A stretch of DNA of 64,000 nucleotides. It comes from Streptomyces sp. NBC_01428 (GTDB lineage: Bacteria; Actinomycetota; Actinomycetes; Streptomycetales; Streptomycetaceae). This document shows positions 57,290-64,000 of this stretch, one piece after another. The position numbers and the translations under genes were made by a program. The notes under the pieces were generated by a model, which was not told where the DNA came from, made no database searches, and saw only the letters and a list, made by a program, of their open reading frames with translations. The stretch covers positions 8,184,001 to 8,248,000 of the forward strand of contig NZ_CP109499.1 in the NCBI RefSeq assembly GCF_036231965.1. Reading direction: 5' to 3'. The first letter of the stretch is position 1. The number at the start of each line of letters is the position of its first letter.

Positions 57290-57354
57290 GAGCATCTCCT
57301 CTGCGGTGTACCGGGCCTGACATGCCGTCGGCCTACGGCGGCGCCGACGGAGCG

Positions 57355-57384
57355 GGTGCCCGGCCGTGACGGCGGCCGGGCACC
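57355..57384. other. perfect 12-bp hairpin in a divergent intergenic region
   Basis: Arms GGTGCCCGGCCG (57355-57366) and CGGCCGGGCACC (57373-57384) with a 6-nt loop. A second, weaker hairpin (CCGTCGGC / GCCGACGG, near 57326-57350) lies beside it. Terminators are not expected between divergent genes, so these may sit in a 5' leader. Confidence 0.6.
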
Positions 57385-57550
57385 GGATCTTCGGACGCGT
57401 GGACCGACTTCATCACGCCGGCCCGCCGTCCGGCCAGGGGGACGGCCGGGACGGGTCGGTCGGACGCGACTTGACCCGATCGAAAGGTGCAGCGGCCGCG
57501 GAGACTCATAGGCTGTGCGCGATGATCACCGTCGAACCGGAGGAGCGCAC

Positions 57551-58978
57551 GTGAGACCACGCCCGCAGCAGCCCGCACGACGTACGACCGTCCTGCGCCG
57601 CGAAGCCGTCGTCGCGGCCGTCCCCGTCGCGCTCGCCGCACTGCTCACCGCCGCCGGACCCGCCACGGCGGCCGGGACCGCGGGCTCCGCGGGCGCGGGC
57701 GACCCGTACTTCCCCCTCTCGGGCAACGGCGGCTACGACGTCCGCCACTACGGCCTGACCCTCGGCTACGACCCGGCGACCCGGCACCTCGACGGCACGG
57801 CGGTCGTCACCGCCCGTGCCACGCAGCGGCTGACCCGCTTCGACCTCGACCTCAGCGGCCTGAAGGTCACCGGTGTCACCGTCGACCGCACGCGGGCGTC
57901 CTTCCGGCGTACCGGACAGGAACTCGTCGTCACCCCGCGCAAGGCCCTCCACGCGGGCCAGGAGTTCCGCGTCACCGTCACCTACGCCGGCACGCCCCGG
58001 CCCGTCACGGACCCGGACGGCTCGCCCGACGGCTGGATCCCCACGGACGACGGCGCCTTCGTGGCGGGCGAACCGCAGGGCGCGATGACGTGGTTCCCCG
58101 CGAACAGCCACCCCACCGACAAGGCCTCCTACGACTTCACCCTGACGGTTCCGCAGGGCCGGACCGCCGTCGCCAACGGGGTGCTGCTCGGACAGCGGAC
58201 CAGCCACGGTCGGACCACCTTCCGCTGGCGGCAGTCCGAGCCGATGGCGGCCTACCTCGCCACGGCGACCGTCGGCACGTTCAAGGTCGAGCAGTACACC
58301 ACCCGGGACGGCCTCAAGGTCTACAACGCCGTCGACCCCCGGGAGGCGGCCGACGCCGCGCCGGTCCTGAAGAAGCTGCCGTCCGTCCTCGCCTGGGAGA
58401 GCAAGCTCTTCGGCCCCTACCCGTTCCGGGCCGCCGGCGCCATCGTCGACCGGGCCCCACAGGTCGGCTACGCCCTGGAGACCCAGACACGGCCCGTCTA
58501 CGACGCGGCGCCCGATCTCGGCACCCTCGTCCACGAGAGCGCCCACCAGTGGTTCGGCGACTCCGTCTCCCTGACGAAGTGGAAGGACATCTGGCTCAAC
58601 GAGGGCTTCGCCACGTACGCGGAGTGGCTCTACACCGAGCAGCACGGCGGCAAGAGCGCCCAGCAGACCTTTGACGCGCTGTACGCCACCCCGGCGGACA
58701 AGGACCTGTGGGCGTTCCCGCCCGCCGACCCCGGCAGCGGCGAGCACATCTTCGAGACGCCCGTCTACGCCCGCGGTGCCATGGCCCTGCACGCGCTGCG
58801 CACCGCCGTCGGCGACCGCGCGTTCTTCCGCATCCTGCGCTGCTGGGCCACCGGTCACCGTGATGGGCACGGCACGACGGCCCAGTTCGTCCGGCTGTCC
58901 GAGCGGGAGTCCGGCAAGGACCTCTCGGGCCTCTTCCACACCTGGCTCCACACATCGGGAAAGCCCGCCTCTTCCTGA
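57551..58978 (+). CDS. secreted M1-family metallopeptidase (aminopeptidase N-like)
   Basis: A 475-residue exported zinc peptidase. The Arg-rich, Tat-like or long Sec signal (RPRPQQPARRTTVLRREAVVAAVPVALAALLTAAGPATAA) is followed by the M1 N-terminal beta domain (YDVRHYGLTLGYDPATRHLDGTAVVTARATQ) and the catalytic domain with HESAHQWFGDSVSLTKWKDIWLNEGFATYAEW: His-Glu-x-x-His with the third zinc ligand Glu 19 residues further on. The long C-terminal helical domain of full aminopeptidase N is missing, as in other short Streptomyces members. Start: GTG 57551 with GGAGGAG upstream. It releases N-terminal residues from extracellular peptides, complementing the M4 protease. Confidence 0.92.
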   Translation: MRPRPQQPARRTTVLRREAVVAAVPVALAALLTAAGPATAAGTAGSAGAGDPYFPLSGNGGYDVRHYGLTLGYDPATRHLDGTAVVTARATQRLTRFDLDLSGLKVTGVTVDRTRASFRRTGQELVVTPRKALHAGQEFRVTVTYAGTPRPVTDPDGSPDGWIPTDDGAFVAGEPQGAMTWFPANSHPTDKASYDFTLTVPQGRTAVANGVLLGQRTSHGRTTFRWRQSEPMAAYLATATVGTFKVEQYTTRDGLKVYNAVDPREAADAAPVLKKLPSVLAWESKLFGPYPFRAAGAIVDRAPQVGYALETQTRPVYDAAPDLGTLVHESAHQWFGDSVSLTKWKDIWLNEGFATYAEWLYTEQHGGKSAQQTFDALYATPADKDLWAFPPADPGSGEHIFETPVYARGAMALHALRTAVGDRAFFRILRCWATGHRDGHGTTAQFVRLSERESGKDLSGLFHTWLHTSGKPASS

Positions 58979-58993
58979 GAGACGGGCTTCCCG
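58956..58993. terminator. hairpin at the M1 peptidase / glgB convergent end
   Basis: An imperfect stem of about 15 pairs (one bulged A, one mismatch) whose left arm lies in the last codons of the peptidase gene and whose loop contains the stop codon region; right arm to 58993, before the glgB stop at 59013. Confidence 0.6.
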
Positions 58994-59012
58994 GGGCGTC
59001 GCCGCGGTCGGC

Positions 59013-61250
59013 TCAGGCCGGCCGCAGCCACACCGTCGCCAGCGGCGGCAGCGTCAGTTCGATGCTCGTCGGACGGCCGTGCATGCCGATCGCCTCGGCC
59101 TTCACCGGCTCGGGGTTGGTGACGTCGCTGCCGCCGTAGCGCAGGGCGTCGGTGTTGAGGACCTCGTGCCAGGCGGGGATGTCCTCGGGGACGCCGAGGC
59201 GGTAGTTGTGGCGTACGGCGGGGGAGAGGTGCGAGACGGCGAGGAGGGGCGTGCCGTCGGCGGCGTGCCGCAGGAACGCGAACACGTTGTCGTCGGCCGC
59301 GTCCCCCATCACCCACCTGAACCCCGAAGGATCGGTGTCGCGCTCCCACAGGGCCGGGTCGGCGCGGTACTCCTTGTTCAGGTCGCGGACGAGATCCTGC
59401 ACGCCCCGGTGGTCGGCCTCGGCGCCGTAGGCGGGGTCGAGGAGCCACCAGTTCGGCCCCTCGGCCTCCTTCCATTCGCCGCCCTGCGCGAACTCCTGCC
59501 CCATGAAGAGGAGTTGCTTGCCGGGGTGGGCCCACATGAAGGCCAGGTAGGCGCGCAGGTTGGCGCGCTGCTGCCACCAGTCGCCGGGCATCTTGGAGAC
59601 GAGTGACTGCTTGCCGTGGACGACCTCGTCGTGAGAGATCGGCAGCACGTAGTTCTCGCTGTAGGCGTACACCATCGAGAACGTCATCTCGTTGTGGTGG
59701 TACTTCCGGTGGATCGGCTCGTGCTGGATGTACTCCAGCGAGTCGTGCATCCAGCCCATGTTCCATTTCAGCCCGAAACCGAGCCCGCCCTCGGAGGTCG
59801 GGCGGGTGACCCCGTCCCAGGCCGTCGACTCCTCCGCCATGGTGACGACGCCGGGGTTGCGGCGGTAGACGGTGGCGTTCATCTCCTGGAGGAACGCCAC
59901 CGCGTCGGGATTGTCCCGGCCGCCGAACTCGTTGGGGCTCCACTGCCCGTCCTCGCGGGAGTAGTCGAGGTAGAGCATGGAGGCCACCGCGTCGACGCGG
60001 AGGCCGTCGATGTGGAACTCCTCGCACCAGTAGGTGGCGTTGGCGACGAGGAAGTTGCGGACCTCGCGGCGGCCGTAGTCGAACTCCAGGGTTCCCCAGT
60101 CGGGGTGGTCGGCGCGCTGCGGGTCCGGGTGCTCGTACAGCGGGCGTCCGTCGAAGGCGGCGAGCGCCCAGTTGTCGCGCGGGAAGTGCGCAGGCACCCA
60201 GTCCATCAGCACACCGATGCCGGCCTGGTGGAGCGCGTCGACCAGGTACTTGAAGTCGTCGGGGGAGCCCAGCCGCGCGGTCGGCGCGTAGAAGCCGGTG
60301 ATCTGGTAGCCCCACGAGCCGCCGAAGGGATGCTCGGCGACCGGCATCAGCTCGACGTGCGTGAAGCCCAGGTCCGTCACATAGGCCGGAAGCTGCTCGG
60401 CGAGCTGGCGGTAGGTCAACCCCGGCCGCCAGGACGCCAGATGCACCTCGTAGACCGAGAACGGCGCCTCGTGCAGCGGACGGCGCTTCGCCCGGGCGTC
60501 CATCCACGCGGAGTCCTGCCACGTGTGCGTCGACCGGGTCACGATCGAGGACGTCGCCGGCGGAACCTCCGTCCGGCGGGCCATCGGGTCGGCGCGCAGC
60601 GTGCGGGACCCGTCCGGGCGCGTGATGTCGTACTTGTACAGCTCGCCCTCGCCGATCCCGGGCAGGAACACCTCCCACACGCCGGACGAACCGAGCGAGC
60701 GCATCGGGAATCCCGAGGCACCGTCCCAGTGGCAGAAGTTCCCGCAGACCCGCACCCCCTGCGCGTTCGGCGCCCACACCGTGAACCGTGTTCCGGCGAC
60801 GCCCTCGTGGGTCATCGGCTCCGCGCCGAGCGCCTTCCACAGCTCCTCGTGCCGGCCCTCACCGATCAGGTGCAGGTCCATCTCCCCGAGAGCGGGCAGG
60901 AACCGGTAGGGGTCCTCGGTCTCGAACTCGGTGTCCCCGTACGTCACCACCAGCGTGTACGCGGGAATCGCGTCGAGCCGCAGCACCGCCCCGAACAGCC
61001 CGTCACCCAGGTCGTCGAGCGCGGTACGGCGCCCGTCCACCACGACCGACACACCCTGGGCGTACGGCCGCAGGGCACGGAACAGCACACCGCCCGTTAC
61101 GGGATGGGCCCCGAGCAGCGCGTGCGGATCGTGATGGGAGCCGGACAGCAGCCGTCCCCGGTCCGTGGGGTCCAGCGCGGCGCTGGGCTGCGCCGGCGGG
61201 GCGGCGGGCTTGGCGGGCCGTACGCGGGGGGTTGCGGAGCGGACTGTCAC
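59013..61250 (-). CDS. glgB: 1,4-alpha-glucan branching enzyme (GH13_9)
   Basis: Introduces alpha-1,6 branches into linear alpha-glucan. 745 residues: two N-terminal CBM48-like modules (HDPHALLGAHPVTGGVLFRALRP and TRFTVWAPNAQGVRVCGNFCHWDG), the GH13 barrel and a C-terminal beta domain. Catalytic residues: nucleophile Asp in EEFHIDGLRVDAVASMLYLDYSR, acid/base Glu in VTMAEESTAWDGVT, transition-state Asp in LPISHDEVVHGK. Start: GTG 61250 (MTVRSATPRVRPAKP) with GAGAGG upstream. It is third in the treS-mak-glgB order on this strand, with 66 bp from mak; in the GlgE pathway it branches the glucan that GlgE builds from maltose-1-phosphate. Confidence 0.96.
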   Translation of the reverse strand: MTVRSATPRVRPAKPAAPPAQPSAALDPTDRGRLLSGSHHDPHALLGAHPVTGGVLFRALRPYAQGVSVVVDGRRTALDDLGDGLFGAVLRLDAIPAYTLVVTYGDTEFETEDPYRFLPALGEMDLHLIGEGRHEELWKALGAEPMTHEGVAGTRFTVWAPNAQGVRVCGNFCHWDGASGFPMRSLGSSGVWEVFLPGIGEGELYKYDITRPDGSRTLRADPMARRTEVPPATSSIVTRSTHTWQDSAWMDARAKRRPLHEAPFSVYEVHLASWRPGLTYRQLAEQLPAYVTDLGFTHVELMPVAEHPFGGSWGYQITGFYAPTARLGSPDDFKYLVDALHQAGIGVLMDWVPAHFPRDNWALAAFDGRPLYEHPDPQRADHPDWGTLEFDYGRREVRNFLVANATYWCEEFHIDGLRVDAVASMLYLDYSREDGQWSPNEFGGRDNPDAVAFLQEMNATVYRRNPGVVTMAEESTAWDGVTRPTSEGGLGFGLKWNMGWMHDSLEYIQHEPIHRKYHHNEMTFSMVYAYSENYVLPISHDEVVHGKQSLVSKMPGDWWQQRANLRAYLAFMWAHPGKQLLFMGQEFAQGGEWKEAEGPNWWLLDPAYGAEADHRGVQDLVRDLNKEYRADPALWERDTDPSGFRWVMGDAADDNVFAFLRHAADGTPLLAVSHLSPAVRHNYRLGVPEDIPAWHEVLNTDALRYGGSDVTNPEPVKAEAIGMHGRPTSIELTLPPLATVWLRPA

Positions 61251-61316
61251 GGCTCGGGCCTCTCGGAGTGGGGGGTGAGGGGGATCGGTTCTCGGAAGGG
61301 GGCTCGGGGGTGGTGG

Positions 61317-62693
61317 TCAGGAACGGGCGGTGGCGAGTCGTCCGACCGCCGCCATCGGGACGGCCAGCCAGTCGGGACGGTGGCGGGCTTCGTAGAGCAC
61401 CTCGTACACGGCGCGGTCCGTCTCGTACGCGCGGAGCAGTTCGGGTTCCTCCCGCGGGTCCCAGGCCGCGGCGACGGCGTAGCCCGCGCAGAAGGCCTCC
61501 CGGCAGCGGTCCGCCCACTCGGGGCGCCACGGCTGACGGGAACGGGCCGCGTAGTCGAAGGAGCGCAGCATGCCCGCCACATCGCGGACGGGGGACTGGA
61601 CACGCCGGCGTTCGCTGATCGGACGGGCGGGTTCACCCTCGAAGTCGATCACCGACCACCGCTGTCCGGCCCGCAGGACCTGGCCGAGGTGGAGGTCGCC
61701 GTGGATGCGCTGGGCGGGGCGGACGGCGGAGTCCAGACCGGCGAGGGCGTCGAAGGCGGACCGCAGCCCTTCGGCATGGGGCTGGAGTTCGGACACGGAC
61801 CGGACCGCCGCGTCGAGCCGCTCGTGCATCGCGTCCGCGAGCCGCTTGTTGCCGCCCGGGCTCGGCGGGTCGAGGGGGAACGCCGTGGCCAGCGCGAGAT
61901 GCACCTCCGCGGTCGCCCGTCCCAGTTCGTACGCCTCCTCGGTGAAGTCGTTCTCCGAGGTGAGCGAGGCGAGGGCGAGCGTCCAGCCGTCGGCGGCGTC
62001 GCGCAGGTAGGGCTGGAGGACACCGAGGGTGGCGTCCTGCGGCTCCGAGGTACGGAACCAGGCCGCGGGCGGGGGGACCCGGGTGCAACCCTGGCGGGCC
62101 AGCGCCCGCGGCACCTCCAGGTCCGGGTTGATGCCGGGCTGGACGCGCCGGAAGACCTTCAGTATGAACGCGTCCCCGTACACCAGAGAGGAGTTGGACT
62201 GCTCCGCGTCGAGCAGCCGCGGTGCGAGACCGCCCGGCACCGTGACGCGCGGATCGCGCTCGAAGCACAGCGGGCCCGCCGAGCCCGGGACGCGCAGGCG
62301 CTCCAGCAGGAGCCCCGCCGCCTTGGGGTCGTGGAAGGCGTCGTACACGGTCAGTTCGGCCAGCGGACCGGTGCTCGCCCGGCCGATGAAGGCGTGCGCG
62401 AGCTGCGGGGGCAGGACCTTCCGTACGCCGAGGAGCAGTTGGTAGCAGTCCTCGGCCGGGGGAGTGCCGGCACCGCTGTGGGCGGGCGACCCCAGGTGTT
62501 CGGTGCGGACGAGCAGATGCAGGCACCCCGGGTACAGCTCGGTCGACGACACCAGCGTCAGGTCCGTGACGGGTCTGCCCTTGCCGGCGAACCAGCGCTG
62601 CCGCGGCAGCCAGGCGCGCAGCATCTCGGCGAGCGAGGTGAGCAGCGGAGCGGGACCGAGGCCGCTCGGACGGTGCAGAGCGGTCTTCGCCAT
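61317..62693 (-). CDS. mak: maltokinase (Pep2/Mak)
   Basis: Phosphorylates maltose to maltose-1-phosphate with ATP. A 458-residue kinase of the aminoglycoside-phosphotransferase-like fold with the maltokinase N-terminal cap (LRAWLPRQRWFAGKGRPVTDLTLVSS). The kinase part shows NSSLVYGDAFILKVFRRVQPGINPDLEV (ATP-binding Lys), the catalytic loop RIHGDLHLGQVL and the metal motif VIDFEGEPARPISERR. In mycobacteria it forms a complex with TreS, whose gene precedes it here. Start: ATG 62693 with GAAAGGA upstream; the frame extends 14 residues further, overlapping nothing. It is separate from treS, not fused. Confidence 0.95.
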   Translation of the reverse strand: MAKTALHRPSGLGPAPLLTSLAEMLRAWLPRQRWFAGKGRPVTDLTLVSSTELYPGCLHLLVRTEHLGSPAHSGAGTPPAEDCYQLLLGVRKVLPPQLAHAFIGRASTGPLAELTVYDAFHDPKAAGLLLERLRVPGSAGPLCFERDPRVTVPGGLAPRLLDAEQSNSSLVYGDAFILKVFRRVQPGINPDLEVPRALARQGCTRVPPPAAWFRTSEPQDATLGVLQPYLRDAADGWTLALASLTSENDFTEEAYELGRATAEVHLALATAFPLDPPSPGGNKRLADAMHERLDAAVRSVSELQPHAEGLRSAFDALAGLDSAVRPAQRIHGDLHLGQVLRAGQRWSVIDFEGEPARPISERRRVQSPVRDVAGMLRSFDYAARSRQPWRPEWADRCREAFCAGYAVAAAWDPREEPELLRAYETDRAVYEVLYEARHRPDWLAVPMAAVGRLATARS

Positions 62694-62739
62694 GGCGACA
62701 CGTCCTTTCAGGTGCGGGCGGGCTGTGGGCTGCACGGCT

Positions 62740-64000
62740 TCACGAGCGCTTCGCGCCGACGGGGGCGGCCCCGTTGCGCAGCCGGAACCAGTAGAAGCCG
62801 TGTCCGGCGAGGGTGAGCAGGTAGGGGAGTTCGCCGATGGCGGGGAAGCGGACGCCGCCGATGAGTTCGACGGGGTGGCGGCCGGTGAACTCGCGGAGGT
62901 CGAGTTCGGTGGGCTGGGCGAAGCGGGAGAAGTTGTGGACGCACAGGACGAGGTCGTCCGTTCCGTCCTCGTTGGAGGGGGCCTCGCGCAGGAAGGCGAA
63001 CACGGCGGGGTTCGAGGACTGGAGTTCGGTGTAGGAGCCGAGTCCGAAGGCGGGGTTCTGTTTGCGGATCTCGATCATGCGGCGGGTCCAGTGCAGCAGC
63101 GAGGAGGGCGAGGACATCGACGCTTCGACGTTGGTGACCTGGTAGCCGTAGACGGGGTCCATGATCGTGGGCAGGAACAGGCGGCCGGGGTCGCTGGAGG
63201 AGAATCCGGCGTTGCGGTCGGGGGTCCACTGCATGGGGGTGCGCACGGCGTCGCGGTCGCCGAGCCAGATGTTGTCGCCCATGCCGATCTCGTCCCCGTA
63301 GTAGAGGATCGGGCTGCCGGGCAGGGAGAGCAGCAGGGCGGTGAAGAGTTCGATCTGGTTGCGGTCGTTGTCGAGCAGCGGGGCCAGGCGGCGGCGGATG
63401 CCGATGTTGGCCCGCATGCGCGGGTCCTTGGCGTATTCGGCGTACATGTAGTCGCGTTCTTCGTCCGTGACCATTTCGAGGGTGAGCTCGTCGTGGTTGC
63501 GCAGGAAGATGCCCCACTGGCAGTTGCTCGGGATCGCGGGTGTCTTGGCGAGGATCTCCGAGACGGGGTAGCGGGACTCACGCCGCACGGCCATGAAGAT
63601 GCGGGGCATGACGGGGAAGTGGAACGCCATGTGGCACTCGTCGCCGCCGGAGGGGAAGTCGCCGAGGTAGTCGACGACGTCCTCGGGCCACTGGTTCGCC
63701 TCCGCCAGCAGCACCGTGTCCGGATAGTGCGTGTCGATGTCGGTCCTGACCCGCTTGAGGAACTGGTGCGTGGCCGGCAGGTTCTCGCAGTTCGTGCCCT
63801 CCTGCTGGTACAGGTACGGCACGGCGTCCAGCCGGAACCCGTCGATCCCCAGATCGAGCCAGAACCGCAGGGCCGCCAGGATGTCCTCCTGGACCTTCGG
63901 GTTCTCGTAGTTGAGGTCGGGCTGGTGGGAGAAGAAGCGGTGCCAGTAGTACTGCTTGCGGACCGGGTCGAAGGTCCAGTTGGAGGCTTCGGTGTCGACG
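62740..64000 (-). CDS. treS: trehalose synthase (maltose alpha-D-glucosyltransferase), 5' part outside window
   Basis: Interconverts trehalose and maltose. About 420 C-terminal residues are visible, the frame remaining open to the window edge. The GH13 nucleophile Asp is in DLGIDGFRLDAVPYL, encoded near 63830, the acid/base Glu in TVLLAEANQWPEDVV, and the third acid in FLRNHDELTLEMV; MQWTPDRNAGFSSSDPGRLFLPTIMDPVYGYQVTNVEAS is typical of TreS, and no maltokinase domain is fused. It lies 46 bp upstream of mak. TreS, Mak, GlgB plus GlgE (expected beyond the window) form the GlgE pathway turning trehalose into branched alpha-glucan. Confidence 0.95.
   Translation of the reverse strand, partial: VDTEASNWTFDPVRKQYYWHRFFSHQPDLNYENPKVQEDILAALRFWLDLGIDGFRLDAVPYLYQQEGTNCENLPATHQFLKRVRTDIDTHYPDTVLLAEANQWPEDVVDYLGDFPSGGDECHMAFHFPVMPRIFMAVRRESRYPVSEILAKTPAIPSNCQWGIFLRNHDELTLEMVTDEERDYMYAEYAKDPRMRANIGIRRRLAPLLDNDRNQIELFTALLLSLPGSPILYYGDEIGMGDNIWLGDRDAVRTPMQWTPDRNAGFSSSDPGRLFLPTIMDPVYGYQVTNVEASMSSPSSLLHWTRRMIEIRKQNPAFGLGSYTELQSSNPAVFAFLREAPSNEDGTDDLVLCVHNFSRFAQPTELDLREFTGRHPVELIGGVRFPAIGELPYLLTLAGHGFYWFRLRNGAAPVGAKRS

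Overview
The window is very high-GC actinobacterial DNA and almost certainly comes from a Streptomyces chromosome. Several gene sets point there: the popR / clpP3-clpP4 pair, the tyrosinase operon melC1-melC2, streptophobe, DUF6777 and DUF6479 proteins, and the treS-mak-glgB genes of the GlgE alpha-glucan pathway. In-frame TTA (bldA-type) codons are rare: I found two. No rRNA, tRNA, CRISPR array, transposase or prophage gene was recognised.

Layout. 1-5.2 kb: a Thr-rich repeat protein, a soluble Ser/Thr kinase, a streptophobe membrane protein and a membrane-anchored DUF6777 protein. 5.2-7.2 kb: popR facing the clpP3-clpP4 operon, with two PopR-like operators upstream of clpP3; the ClpP4 subunit lacks the catalytic histidine. 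7.2-13.9 kb: epoxide hydrolase, two VOC proteins, an ABC half-transporter, an ArsR-type regulator with a TTA codon, and RNase HI with an extra Cys/His tail. 13.9-16.8 kb: melC2-melC1 and a flavin monooxygenase. 16.8-19 kb: an efflux-type MFS transporter and TetR regulator behind a perfect twin operator. 19-25 kb: alkB with a probable SOS box, an SDR with a divergent XRE regulator, an APH-type kinase, and a TPR / polyprenyl synthase pair. 25-29.3 kb: M4 protease, AIM24 protein, FMN reductase with a divergent TetR.

29.3-44.7 kb is the most coherent block. GH64 and GH55 beta-1,3-glucanases, a secreted DUF1996 protein, a secreted clan GH-A hydrolase with a discoidin module, a cytoplasmic GH3 beta-glucosidase and a LacI regulator are linked by five copies of one palindrome (core GAGAGCGCTCTC), placed upstream of five of these genes. 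I read it as a LacI-controlled system that breaks down beta-1,3-glucan (laminarin or fungal wall). Large glucans would be cut outside the cell and the oligosaccharides finished inside by GH3. A GntR / lipocalin-like / GMC-oxidoreductase operon and a lipoprotein gene sit inside the block and lack the palindrome.

44.7-59 kb: universal stress protein, Nudix hydrolase, aldo/keto reductase, a GAF-PAS-GAF-PP2C phosphatase, a lysG/lysE pair with a TTA codon in lysE, MFS exporter, methyltransferase, DUF6479 protein, ATP-dependent DNA ligase, Gfo/Idh/MocA oxidoreductase and a secreted M1 peptidase. 59-64 kb: glgB, mak and the 3' part of treS, which convert trehalose to maltose, maltose to maltose-1-phosphate, and branch the glucan made by GlgE (outside the window). 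Several transcripts (popR, alkB, lacI, the 53.97-kb methyltransferase) look leaderless, with a -10 box 6-7 nt before the start codon.
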